From: Stomorhina lunata
Lineage: Eukaryota; Arthropoda; Insecta; Diptera; Rhiniidae
Direction: 5' to 3'
DNA length: 64,000 nt
Assembly (NCBI GenBank): GCA_933228675.1
Contig: OW121743.1
Location: 56,966,406-57,030,405 of the forward strand
In this document: positions 20,908 to 34,565 of the stretch, one piece after another
Position numbering within the stretch: position 1 is the first letter of the stretch
Layout of the letters: each line of letters begins with the position of its first letter
Program-made: the position numbers and the translations under genes
The notes under the pieces: generated by a model
The model's input: only the letters and a program-made list of their open reading frames with translations
What the model was told of the DNA's origin: nothing
Database searches by the model: none

Positions 20908-22332
20908 TACCTGGTTGACCGAGCCTTGCTCGGAGATTTATGATAAGCATTTTGTGCAAATATTCAGTTAATTTCGAATTATTTTGTTTATTTTTTCTGA
21001 TCAACACATAGTTTGCATAGTTTACAGATTAACTCATTTTAAAAAAGTTGGTCATACCAACAGAAACCTCCGTCGACTCATGCGCAACAACTTAACTAAA
21101 TATTATAGCCTGATCAAATGCACAGTTTACGATTTAATTCATTTTGAGTAATTTTCAGTGGCGCCACCTGTTGGACTTTGGTCATTCCCATTAATTAACT
21201 TTCGTCGGCTTATCCGCAACAACTTTGCTAAATATTATAGCATGATTAAATGTACAGCTTACGATTAAATTGACTTTGAGTAAATTTCAGTGGCGCCACC
21301 TGTCGAAATTTCTTCATACCAATTAAGAAACCTTCGTCGGCTCATGTGCAACAACTTTGCTAAAGATTATAGCATGATTAAATGCACAGCTTACGATAAA
21401 ATTGATTTTGAGTAATTTTCAGTAGCGCCACCTGTCGAAAATTATTCACACCAACTAAAAAACCTTTGCCGGCTCATGCGCTATAACTTTGCTAAAGATC
21501 ATAGCATGATCAAATATACAGTTTATGATTTAATTAATTTTTAGTAATTTTCAGTGGCGCCACCTAACGGAAATTAGTTTTACCAACTTAAAAACCTTCG
21601 CCGGCTTATCCGCAACATCTTCGTTAAAGAGTATAATATGATCAAATTCACAGTTTACTATTCTATAAAGAACATACATACAAACATTCATTTGTTTAAA
21701 AGTTATAACATTACTCATTTTTCCCCTTTTTATCCACTACTTTCAAAAAGTTCCATATGACTATTTGGTACTTCTTTGGTACCAATTGAATTCGGTACAT
21801 TTTATTAAAACGCAGTTAACATAATTCCTATTCATATTACTTTGAAATGTTAAGTTATCATTTTATCCCTTTTTTACTCATTTTGGTCCCAAAATCGAAA
21901 AAGTACTAAGTACGTGTTCAATATTTCTTTCACATCTATTGACTGCAGTACAAAGTTCCTTTCTATATTCTTTGGTTTAAAATATAAGAGTGGGTTAAGA
22001 AGGTACCAAAAAAACTATTTTCATCCTTTCTTACCCGCTATCGGACTCAGTTTCACAAAAGTACCAAACACCTGTCCGCTTATTTTCATAGCTGTTTAAA
22101 ACGTAATTTTAATTTTGTTTCTACACCTATTACTTTAGGAGATATACCGTTTTCGATTTTTTCCCCTTTTCATCCGTTTTTACCCTCTTAGAGGCAAAGG
22201 TTCCAAAAGTCCCTTCTTCTTCGACCTATACATTAAAAAAGGTACCCACTGTCCAAATTTTATCAAAATCATTAGAGCCGTTTTCGAGATAGCCAATTAT
22301 TGCTCGTTTAAGAATATAAGATAAGATAAGAT
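20908..22332 (+). mobile_element. Composite non-coding element with a hairpin head and internal 132-bp array
   Basis: The head carries a hairpin CCGAGC-ctt-GCTCGG (20919-20933). The body holds a tandem array in which GCGCCACCT recurs at 21161, 21293, 21425 and 21557, exactly 132 bp apart each time. The distal part is rich in GGTACC words. The end reads aaaatcattagagccgtttt, CGAGATAGCC, and a tail ATAAGATAAGATAAGAT-like repeat (22317-22332), as in insect LINE/SINE 3' ends. No protein is encoded. It is likely a retroposed or Helitron-type non-autonomous element, with the class uncertain. The element at 54905-57105 has the same layout. Confidence 0.55.
21030..21665. repeat. 132-bp tandem array (about 4.8 copies)
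   Basis: Units share GTCGGCTCATGCGCAACAAC, TTTGCTAAAGATTATAGCAT, GATTAAATGCACAGCTTACG and TTTTCAGTGGCGCCACCTG. The first unit lacks the GCGCCACC block. Units differ by about 10-20 per cent, so the array is not recent. Confidence 0.8.
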
Positions 22333-22335
22333 TTG

Positions 22336-22900
22336 CTAATAATATGCACTAAGCGGCACATAAAATTTCATCCAAATCGGATGCCATTTAATCATAGCTC
22401 CCATACAAAAAAAAAACGGAAACTGCCTAAATTCCACCTAAAATACACTTAAATGAAAATAAATGATAAACTGTAATAGCTTTGTCCACTTAATTGAGCA
22501 TAAGCAAGTCTTATATCAATGCCATCCAGTGTGTAAAATTTTGTTACAATCGGCCACCATTTGACCATAGCTCCCATATAAAAAACTTACAGAAACACAA
22601 AAACACAAGAGGAAAAGGGGGTTTATGTCAGTCAGTCCGTCAGATAACAAAATTTTACATAAATATTTTCAATAAAGAAAGAGAAAATCGTGTATTAAAA
22701 ATGGACGAAATCGGTTCACATTTAGTTAGAGCTCCCATATAACTCTGCCCCGGAAATTACATTAATGCTGATAAATAGAATACAATTGTAATATCTATGA
22801 CGACTTAATTTATAATACGGAAGTTGTATGCAATTATTTTATAGGAATCGGTCTATATTTGACTATAGCTTTCATATAAAAAGCACTTCCGGAAACAAAA
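22336..22900. repeat. Family B (mini-me-like) fragment B4
   Basis: Blocks such as atttaatcatagctcccata, gccatccagtgtgtaaaatt, ttgaccatagctcccatata and gtcagtcagtccgtcagata match family B in the same orientation as B2 (26994). Both ends are truncated. Confidence 0.6.
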
Positions 22901-22904
22901 AAAA

Positions 22905-23420
22905 AAAAAAATATTAACAAAAATTTTACTATAGAAAATTTTTTTATCAAAAAATAACAAAATAGTCGGAATGCAAATATTATTCAAAAAGAAGAGTATT
23001 CGCATTTGATCCCAAATCTGTTACATTTATTTATTAATGTAATAGACCAATTTATTGATAAAAAAGCCAAAAAATGTTTGCGGAGAAACCAAATTCCTCG
23101 ACGCGTTTCGATGGTTGGTTAGAAAGAATTGGGATCAAATGCGAATACTCTTCATTTTGAAAATTTTTTTATCAACAATTTTTCTATACAAAATTTTAGC
23201 ATCAAAAATTTTTTCTATAGCAAAATTTTTCTATAGAAAATTTTTTTATCAAAAATTTTTTGATATAAAAATATTTTTTCGAAAATTTTAACAGAAAAAT
23301 ATTTTTATCGAGAAATTTTCTATAATATATAATTTTTATCAAAAAATTTTCCAAATAAAATATTTTTATTAAACATTTTTCTATAAACAATTTTTTGGAT
23401 CGAAAATATCTAAAAAAATA
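22905..23420. repeat. 30-bp AT-rich satellite, island 1
   Basis: Short degenerate array of the unit family with TTTTCTATAGAAAA and TTTTTGATAAAAAA, here with variants TATAGCAAAATTTTTCTATA. It is interrupted by a 179-bp inverted-repeat element (22983-23161). The open frames crossing it are by-products of the 3-divisible period. Confidence 0.75.
22983..23161. mobile_element. Short inverted-repeat element (MITE-like) inside satellite island 1
   Basis: Left arm 22983-23014 and right arm 23130-23161 are 32-bp inverted repeats with one mismatch; the core is GAGTATTCGCATTTGATCCC. The loop contains TTTATTTATTAATGTAATAG. The left arm is part of a module that recurs next to satellite island 4 (49.54-50.13 kb). 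Confidence 0.7.
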
Positions 23421-24200
23421 TAAAAATCTAAAATTGTTTAATATTAGAGTTTATTTGTGGTTTGAAAAATATTCCCAATATTTACAAAAATGTTCCCAAT
23501 GTTTACAAAAATAGTAGTGTCGTGGCAACAATGTTCGAAATTATATTCTAGAACCATTTATTTTGTTGCTATAAATTGGGTTTTGATTTTGATTTTGTTT
23601 TTGTATTTTCTTTAACAAAGCTGCACCTACCCCAACTCTGTTAACATCCAAATTCCAACTGAATGATTTTAATACTCATTTTCACGAGTTTTATTAATGA
23701 TCGTAGTATTTACGAAAATTAAAATTAAAAAATGATTCGGCTTCTGGTGGTTTGGGCTGCCTACACCTGATCATAAGTTATGAAAGACACTTGATGAACC
23801 GAGAACACACTTCCAAGTTTTTAAATGTTCTCTTCTGCTACCAGTGCCATCGCAAATTGCAATTGCACTGAATTTTAAATATATTAGTCTATATTGTGTC
23901 GAAGAATAGTCGTAAGAACTTGTTTAGTTTTAGAGATTTTTGCGAAAAATACAAAAAATTTTTGGAATCAAATATCTCTTAAACTATAAGAGATGATGTA
24001 GTAGTTTTTTCTTAATTTTTTTTCGGAAATGTAACAATCTTTCGGATCGGACCAAATTGGGGAAAGTTATAAGGACCAAAAGTTTTAAATATTCGAGGTG
24101 GGCAACTTTGGTCAACTATAGAGCACACTATGCCATCGATTGATACATTTTTAAACATTGGTCTAAAAGCGTAATTTCTTTGGTATAAAAATTGCTGAGT
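23421..24200. other. Non-coding DNA
   Basis: No gene or clear repeat recognised. Contains a short tandem repeat of 'attttgtttttg' type near 23580 and TTTGCGAAAAATAC-type words shared with other intergenic segments. Confidence 0.5.
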
Positions 24201-25872
24201 TAATACCAGTGCAGACCGATTGTCACAAAATTTTTTATACTGGCTGGTATTTATATAAAGCCTACTTATGCAAAATTTATTGGCTATAGTTTATAATTTA
24301 ATAGCTTTTAACTGGCGTTTGTGTCACTTGAGTGGTTTCCGGGAGTGATTTTTATATGAACGCTATGTTCAAATATGGACCGACTCCTATAAAATTTGAT
24401 ATACTGACCAAGAGTTGCAGAAAACTTCTCTGTTCTAAATTTAGCCGTCATAGCAATTACAATTATATTCAATTTATCAATATTCATGTGTTTCCCGGGG
24501 CGGGGTTTTATGGGAGCTCTAACTGAACCGATTTCGCCCATTTTCAATACACAACTTTTGTTACATATCAATAATACTTTTGTAAGATTTTGTCTCTCTA
24601 GCTCTTGCAGTTAAGGAGCTATCGCACTTTTATCTGACGGACATACGGACATAAACCCCCTTTTCCTTTTGTATTTTTGTGTTTCCGTAAGTTTTTTTTA
24701 TGGGAGCTATGGTCAAATGGAAACCGATTGCAAAAAAATGTTTCATACTGCCTGGCACTCACATAAGACTTCTTTTTGTAAAATTTTGTTGCTGTAGCCC
24801 TTTTCGTTAAGGCGCTATCGCGCTTTTATCTGACGGACAGACGGACCCCCTTTTCTTTTTGTATTTTTGTGTTTTCGTAAGTTTTTTATATGGGAGCTAT
24901 GGTCAAATGGTGACCGATTGTGACAAAATTTTGCACACTGGCTGGTATTCATATAAGACTTTCTTGTGCCAAATTTTGCTGCTGTAGCCCTTTTCGTTAA
25001 GGCGCTTTTATCTGACGGACATAAATCCCCTTTTCTTATTGTATTTTTGTGTTTCCGTAACTTTTTTATATGGGAGCTATGGTCAAATGGGGACCGATTG
25101 CAAAAAAAATGTTGCTCACTGCCTGGCACTTACATAAGAATTCCTTTTTGTTGCTGTAGCCCTTTTAGTTAAGTTGCTATCGCGCTTTTATCTGACGGAC
25201 AGACAGACATAAACCCCCTTTTATTTTTGTGTTTCCGTAAGTTTTTTATATGGAAGCTATGGTCAAATCGTGACCGATTGTGACAAAATTTGAACACTGG
25301 CTGATATTCACATAAGACTTCGATAAATTTAGTGGCCAAAGCTATTACAGTTTATCATTTATTGGCATTTAAGTGTATTTCGGGTGAAATTTAGGCTGTT
25401 CCCATAAGTTTTTTGTATGGGAGCTATGGCTAAATATGAACCGATTTTAATGAAATTTTATGTACTGCCTAGTTCTTATGTAGAACTTGCAGATACCAAG
25501 TTTTGTCATCATAGCTGGTATAATTTGTCATTTATTAGCAAATAAGCGATTAGCCTAGACAAGGTTATACGGGAGCTATGGTCAAATGTCAACCGATTTT
25601 GCCCGATTTCAATACCAAAATTTTCAAAGAAATGAGGAACATTTTTACTAAGCTTCAGTGAGCTAGCTCCTTTCGTTTAGGTGTTATCGTGATTTCAACA
25701 GACAGACAGACGGACAGACAGACGGACATCGCTCAATCGTCTTAGAATTTCATAAGGATTCAGAATATACCTCCATTTCGGTTTTTGAGCCAATGTTAAA
25801 GAAATTAAAATCGGAATGACAATCTTAATTTACCTTCTCCTTATTCTTTTTGATGGTGGGTTTGAAAATTTG
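24200..25872. mobile_element. Family B (mini-me-like) copy B3 with amplified internal unit
   Basis: Same orientation as B1. It ends with a cagacagacagacggacag tract (25699-25730), catcgctcaatcgtcttaga, TTTTTGAGCCAATGTTAAAG and gatggtgggtttga, a mutated head. The internal unit with TTTTATCTGACGGACA is repeated at 24631, 24827, 25009 and 25189, that is every 180-196 bp; B1 has only two. The hairpin end is missing. Confidence 0.65.
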
Positions 25873-26985
25873 GTGTAAGGCCAACCATTCATAGACATGA
25901 AGTTTTTGTTTTGGGTGGTAACACTTAACTATAAACGAAATTTTTTAAAGTACAATTAATAAGTGTGTCAATACATTCCTTTAAATCTCTGTCTTCAGCC
26001 GGAAAGCTTTAAACATTATTACGCAGATGTGTGTAATGTTGTTTGCTTAGTTTGCGTTTATATATTAGAGCATAAATATTTAACTCCCCATACTTACACT
26101 TATCAGTCCGTCCTACCATTCTGTCCATCCATCTGCCTCTGTGGGTGCTTCAATCTTTTGTTTCTTTTCTCTAGATTTAAGATTTAAGGCCTCAATAAAG
26201 TCGCCAGAATATTTTGTAAAACGACAGACGCAAAAAAAAACAGCAACATATCAAGATTAATTTCTACAAGATAATAAATTAGTTGCACAATGAAGGACAA
26301 TTTGTGCGGGAGTTACTACAAAACAGCAAAAAACGCAAAAAACAACAACTGACAACTAGAACAAAACTGACAAAGGAGCAAAACAAAAAAAAAAAAGAAA
26401 AATAGCAAAAAGGGATCTAAACAATAGGAATCTTCTAAACAAAAACATATTCAAAAGTAAAATACTTAAAATTTGAAAGCCAAAAAAACAAACGCTAACT
26501 CAATATGGAACAAAATACAAAACGTGATCTGATTTGAATAAAATATTGAAATGGTTCATAATAAATTACTTATAAATCGAGATAATGGCAAAAATGAGAT
26601 TAACAAATAAAATCTAATAAAAAACGCGAAATGCGTGATATTTCTCACAAACAAAGGATGGGGAAGGAAGGAAGGAAGGGTGTCGTGTCTAGGGGACCCA
26701 TTTCTAAATGGGTTTTGTTAAATTTTGTATAAAATTTATTCAAATAATGGATCAACCACAAAAGTTTAATTTATTCATTATATTATGAAAGTTTCGAAAA
26801 TAAATTACTTATGTCGTCTAAATTATTGTTCCAATGTTTGTTGGATATTCTACACGAGTTGTTATTGAAATTGGATGATTTATTAACTGAACTTAAGCAC
26901 TAAGAATTTTTAATAAAAACAATTTTGTTTGCCCTGACATAAATATTTATTATATCCACAGACTTATGGATATGGTTTATATCTT
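25873..26985. other. Non-coding DNA
   Basis: A-rich sequence with many short A runs (26220-26640), a GGAAGGAAGGAAGGGTG tract (26664-26680), and no recognisable gene. Confidence 0.5.
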
Positions 26986-26993
26986 ATAATTTT

Positions 26994-27143
26994 TATACCC
27001 ACCATCAAAAATAATGGGGGGTATATTGAGGATTGTCATTCCGTTTGCAATTTGCTTGATATTGGCTCAAAAATCAAAAACGATATAAATTCTGAATCCT
27101 TATGAAATTCTAAGACGGTTGAGCGATGTCCGTCTGTCTGTCC

Positions 27144-27226
<83 letters not shown>

Positions 27227-27913
27227 AGTCTGTCTGTTTGTCAGTCAGTCTGTCTGTCTGTCTGCTGGCTGGCTGTCCGTCTGTCTCTCCGTCTGTCTGT
27301 CTGTCTGTCCGTCTGTCTGTCTATCTGTCTGTTGAAATCACGATAACGCCTAAACGAAAGGAGCTAGCTCTGTGACACTTAGTAAAAACATTCTTTATCT
27401 CTGAGAAAATTTTGGTATTGAAATTGAGCAAAATCGGTTAACATTTGATCATAGCTCCCGTATATTTGCTAATAAATAACAAACTATAATAGCTATGACG
27501 ATAAAATTTGATATATGGAAGTTTTGCAAAAGCCCTAGACAGCACCTAAAATACACTTAAATGCCAATAAATCTAAAACTATAACAGATATAACCACTAA
27601 AGTTAGCACGAGTTGGTCTTATGTCAATGCCAACCGGTGTGCAAAATTTTGTCACAATCGCTCACCATTTGACCATACCTCCCATATAAAAAACTTACGG
27701 AAACACAAAAATACAAAAAGAAAAGTTGGTTTGTGTCCATCTGTCCATCACATAAAAACGCGATAGCTCCTTAACGAAAAGGGCTGCAGCAACAACATTT
27801 TACGCACATTTAGTCATAGCTCCCATACAAAAAACTTACGCAAACAGCCAAAATTTCACATAAAGTACACTTAAATGCCAATAAATCTAAAACTATAACA
27901 GATATAACCACTA
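26994..27913 (+). mobile_element. Family B (mini-me-like) copy B2, inverted relative to B1
   Basis: Starts TATACCCACCATCAAAAATA, continues gattgtcattccgtttgcaa, then GAGCGATGTCCGTCTG leading into a large GTCT/GTCC tract, then gagctagctctgtgacactt and atcatagctcccgtata. It lacks the hairpin end and abuts copy B1 near 27914. Confidence 0.7.
27126..27337 (+). repeat. (GTCT/GTCC)n microsatellite in B2
   Basis: About 210 bp of mostly perfect GTCT tetramers with scattered GTCC, GTCA and GCTG variants. The open frames through it (Ser-Val-Cys-Leu repeats) are artefacts. Confidence 0.95.
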
Positions 27914-27914
27914 A

Positions 27915-29979
<2,065 letters not shown>

Positions 29980-29985
29980 AAAATA

Positions 29986-31552
29986 GGGTCAAAAATGTCT
30001 CTGACCTTAATTTGTAAATTTTTAAGTCACAAAATATTCTAAAGAATAATTTATAATGCAAATACTGCTTTATTGGTGATATTTTCATTCAAGTATTTTG
30101 ATTTTAGTTAAGCGAGTTAAAGACTTTTGTAAAAAACCACCCCAACTCTATTCCTTACTTGCCTCATCCACCCCCACTGTCCTACTTAAACATTTATCAC
30201 TATATTCTTACGATAGTCTCAGCTTTAGCTTTAGTGCGAGTTTTTATTATTACACTTTTTTTTTGCTTAACTGCATAATATTTTGCTTTAATCTTATTTG
30301 TCTTAAATCCTGCGCTCGATTACTTAATTTTTGAGATACCCAGACTCAAACTCACACACAACAACTGTAAATATTTTGGTTATGGGTGCGTGTTGCATGC
30401 CACGATTGTCATTTTTATGAAATGCATTTCAACCATAAAAAGATTTAAAAAGGTTTTCGAAACACTGTGATTCCTCAATAGAATAGAAAAGCTAAGTATA
30501 AAGTATAAAGAAACTGGTACAAGAAGGGGCGATTTTCAGTAAAATAAGGGCATATGTGTTGATTTTAAGTAGAATTTATAGTTTCACAAATAATTGTGAA
30601 GCTATAAGTCCCTGATTGTGTCTGTGTTGATGAAAAATGGGGAGAGGGGAAAAAGGAAAAACGATTTTCATTAGATCAAGTAGATGTACAATAGTTTTAT
30701 TCAACCATAAATTTAGCATTTGTTGATGATACTTATGTATGTATTGGTTGCTTTTCTATACGGTCTCTTTGTGTTGCTGCCTTAAATCTTTATTTATTGA
30801 GGATTTTTTTTTCTAAATCTGTGAAGTATCTGCTAAACAAATCTGTGTATGATAGAAATATGTTATGAAATCAGGGTTGCAATACAATTCAATCAATTTT
30901 AATTGATTCATTTTACACGCTTCATTTTCAGTTAAATGATTCTTGTTATGTTGCAAATACCGAAAATGTTTTCTATCCACTCGATGACCAGTTAATCGTG
31001 GAAATATAAGAGTTTCCTTTGTCTTGAAATCTTATTGTAATGATGACTACTTTAGTTATCATCATGGGAATTAATGTTTTAGCTAGAATTTTAGAATAAT
31101 AGTTTTTTAACGAGCATTTTCTAGTACATAGTTTGAATTTTGTGTGTGTATGTTTTTGTATAAACCGGAAGCGGAAGCGGCTTGTTATACTCGAGTATCT
31201 GTTTCAATTAATCGAAATAAGAACAATATATAGATCTGGAGGGTTATATGATTCGGCTAATGTTAAAGATTGTTACAGTTTTTTAAAATTAATAATTTTT
31301 GTAACAGAAGGTTCAAGTGTGTTAATATATATATTTTTTTTCTTTTAATTGGTGATGATTTGTTGCGCCCTTATCTTATGTGGGAAAATGTTAGAAATAT
31401 TAGAGATTTAAACGAATGTCAAATATTCAGTATTTTCTTATTTTCTATGGTTCCCTTTTACCAGCCATGTGCACATTAAACTTAACCCTTGAAGTCTTAC
31501 TGAAGTTAGTGATAATAAATATTTTGGATCTTGACAAACTTTAACTAAAACC
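29986..31552. other. Non-coding DNA
   Basis: No recognisable exon, RNA or repeat beyond short simple sequence. The 78-codon frame at 30098 is low-complexity (Ser/Tyr/Phe-rich) and unsupported. Confidence 0.5.
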
Positions 31553-32235
31553 AGTAAAAAAGTGCTATAGCCGGTCAAGCCCACCATACGATACCCTTCA
31601 CCACTAAGGTCAAAGGTATTCTTTTTCCTAAATAAAGAGAAATATCTGCTAAATTTTGCCATCATACAAACATTTTCTCGAAACTTTTAAGTTTAAGCTG
31701 TTTCCGTCATTTTGACTTATATGAGAGCTAGGGTCAAATGTGAACCGATTATCTCGAAATTTGGCAAATTGATTACAGTTTTTACAAGAATTGCGCATGT
31801 AAAAAGTCAAAAAAATTCTCAAAATTCTCATTATCTTTAGATTTACGAGCGTTTTAGTGATTTTTGTCTCATTTAGATCATTTTAACAGAAGAATTTATA
31901 TGGGAGCTATGGTAAAATCTAGACCAATTTTAACGAAATTTGGTACAGTAATTTTGGTTAATAAAACGGTATATATTTAAAACTTCATGAAAAGATATTG
32001 ATTTTTGTGGCCAAAATATCAATTTCGGGAAGTGGTACCTATGGAACGTACCATAAATAATGAACCGATTTTGACGAATTTCAATAGCCATGGTCCTACT
32101 ATCAAAAAAATGATCTGTGCCAAATTTCATCAACATTTCTTTAGAATTGCGACCTGCACTTTGTTTACATGGTTTATATGGGGGTCCAGCCAGCCGCTCG
32201 GACGGACTGACATCGCTTAATCGACTTATAATACA
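31553..32235 (-). mobile_element. DINE-1/mini-me-like repeat, family A copy A3 (truncated)
   Basis: Same orientation as A2 (53808): agtgctatagccggtcaagc, ACCATACGATACCCTTCACC, gagagctagggtcaaatgtg, ggtacctatggaacgtacca, ending at a short cggacggactgacatcgctt tract. The hairpin is broken (GCCGG opposite CCCAC). Where the head should follow, the sequence changes into 30-bp satellite island 2. Confidence 0.65.
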
Positions 32236-34565
32236 TTTAAATCGAAAATTTTTCTCAAAAAAAATTTTCTATAGAAAATTTTTTGATAAAACTCTTCTAT
32301 AAAAAAATGTTAAAGAAAAATGTTTGAAAAAAAAATTTCGATAGAAAAATTTTTAATTAAAAAATTTTCTATATAAAAACTTTCGATAGAAAAATTTTCT
32401 ATATAAAAATGTTTGATAAATAAAATTTCTATAGAAAAATTTTTAATAAAAAAAATTTTTGATACAAAATAGAAAAATCTTAAAAAGAAAAAGCTTTGAT
32501 AAAAAAATTTTGCATAGAAAAATTTTTGATAAAAAAAAATTTCTGAAAAAAGATTTTTGATTTAAAATTTTCTATAGAAAAATTTTTGATACAAAATAGA
32601 AAAATTTTTAAAAGAAAAATTTTTGATAAAAAAATTTTCTATAGAAAAGTTTTTGATAAAAAAATTTCCATAGAAAAACTTTTGGTAAAAAATTTTTTTA
32701 TAAAAAAATTTTTAATAAGAAAAATATTCTGTAGAAAAATTTTTAATAAAAAATTTTCTATAGAAAATTTTTTCATAAAATAAATTTCTATAGATAATTT
32801 TTTCATAAAAAAAATTTCTATAGAAAATAAAAAAAAAATTTTGATAAAAAAAATTTTTGATACAAAATAGAAAAATTTTAAAAAGAAAAAGCTTTGATAA
32901 AAAAATTTTGCATAGAAAAATTTTTGATAAAAAAAATTTTCTGAAAAAAGATTTTTGATTTAAAATTTTCTATAGAAAATTTTTGATACAAAATAGAAAA
33001 ATTTTAAAAAGAAAAATTTTTGATAAAAAAATTTTCTATAGAAAAGTTTTTGATAAAAAAATTTCCATGGAAAAACTTTTGGTAAAAAATTTTTTTATAA
33101 AAAACTTTTTAATAAGAAACATTTTTTGTAGAAAAATTTTTAATAAAAAATTTTCTATAGAAAATTTTTTCATAAAATAAATTTCTATAGAAAATTTTTT
33201 CATAAAAAAAATTTCTATAGAAAATTTTTTCATAAAAAAATTTCTATAGAAAACTTTTTCATAAAAAAATTTCTATAGAAAACTTCTCAAAAAAATTTTC
33301 TACAGAAAAATTTTTTGATAAAAAAAATGTTAAAGAAAAATTTTTGATAAAAAAACTTTCTATAGAAAAATTTTTAGTTAAAAAATTCTCTATATAAAAA
33401 CTTTCGATAGAAAAATTTTCTATATAAAAATGTTTGATAAAAAAATTTTCTATAGAAAAGTTTTTGATACAAAATAGAAAAATTTTAAAAAGAACAATTT
33501 TTGATAAACAAATTTTCTATAAAAAAAAATTTGATAAAAAAATTTTGTATAGAAAAATTTTAGTTAAAAAAGATTTTGATAAAAAAATTTTAAAAAGAAA
33601 AAGTTTTGATTAAAAATATTTCTATAGAAAGATTTTTAGTTAAAAAATTCTCTATATAAAAACTTTCGATAGAAAAATTTTCTATATAAAAATGTTTGAT
33701 AAAAAAATTTTCTATAGAAAAACTTTTGATACAAAATAGAAAAATTTTAAAAAGAACAATTTTTGATAAACAAATTTTCTATAAAAAAATTTTTGATAAA
33801 AAAATTTTGTATATGAAAATTTTTGATAAAAAAAATTTTCTGAAAAAAAAATGTTTGATTAAAAAATTTTCTATAAAAAAAAATTTTGATAAAAAAATTT
33901 CCATAGAAAAATTTTTAATAAAAAAATTCTTTTATAAAAAAATTTTTAATAAAAAAACTTTTCTGTAGAAAAATTTTGAATAAAAAAATTTTCTATAGAA
34001 AATTTTTTTCTATAGAAAATTTTTTCATAAAAAAAAATTTAAATCGAAAATTTTTCTCAAAAAAATTTTCTATAGAAAATTTTTTGACAAAAAATCTTCT
34101 ATAAAAAAAAATTAAAGAAAAACTTTGATAAAAAAAAATTTCTGTAGAAAATTTTTTAATTAAAAAATTCTCTATATAAAAACTTTCGATAGAGAAATTT
34201 TCTATATAAAAATATTTGATAGAAAAATTTTCTATAGAAAAATTTTTGATAAACAAATTTTCTATAAAAAAATTGCGAATGAAAAAAATTATGACTACAA
34301 AATTTTCTAAAGAAAAATTTTTGATACAAAATAGAAAAATTTTAAAAAGAAAAATGTTTGATAAAAAAATTGTATATAGAAAAATTTTTGATAAAAAATT
34401 TCCATAGAAAAATTTTTGATAAAAAAAAATTCTATAAAAAAATTGTTAATAAAAATAATTTTCTGTAGAAAAATTTTTAATAAAAAAATTTTTGATTAAA
34501 AAATTTTCTAAAGAAAATTTCTATAGAAAAATTTTTGATGAAAAAAAGTTTTATAAAAAATCTAT
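32236..34565. repeat. 30-bp AT-rich satellite, island 2 (with higher-order repeats)
   Basis: Unit of about 30 bp: GAAAAATTTTTGATAAAAAA followed by ATTTTCTATA. About 75 degenerate units. A block starting gatacaaaatagaaaaat and spanning gctttgataaaaaaattttg occurs at 32461 and again at 32859 (offset about 398 bp). Another block, with ctatataaaaactttcgata, recurs near 32373, 33391, 33652 and 34172. No coding function. Confidence 0.85.

Noticed and set aside
27119..27375. Long open frames of Ser-Val-Cys-Leu or Gln-Thr-Asp repeats (also 29479-29913)
   Set aside because: They are translations of a GTCT/GACA microsatellite, open in all frames, with no conserved start or flanking domain.
32586..34407. 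Open frames of Lys/Phe/Ile/Ser-Ile-Glu repeats (also 45.7-46.8, 49.3-49.9 and 51.6-51.9 kb)
   Set aside because: The 30-bp satellite period is divisible by three and lacks stops in some frames. These occur on both strands and are artefacts.
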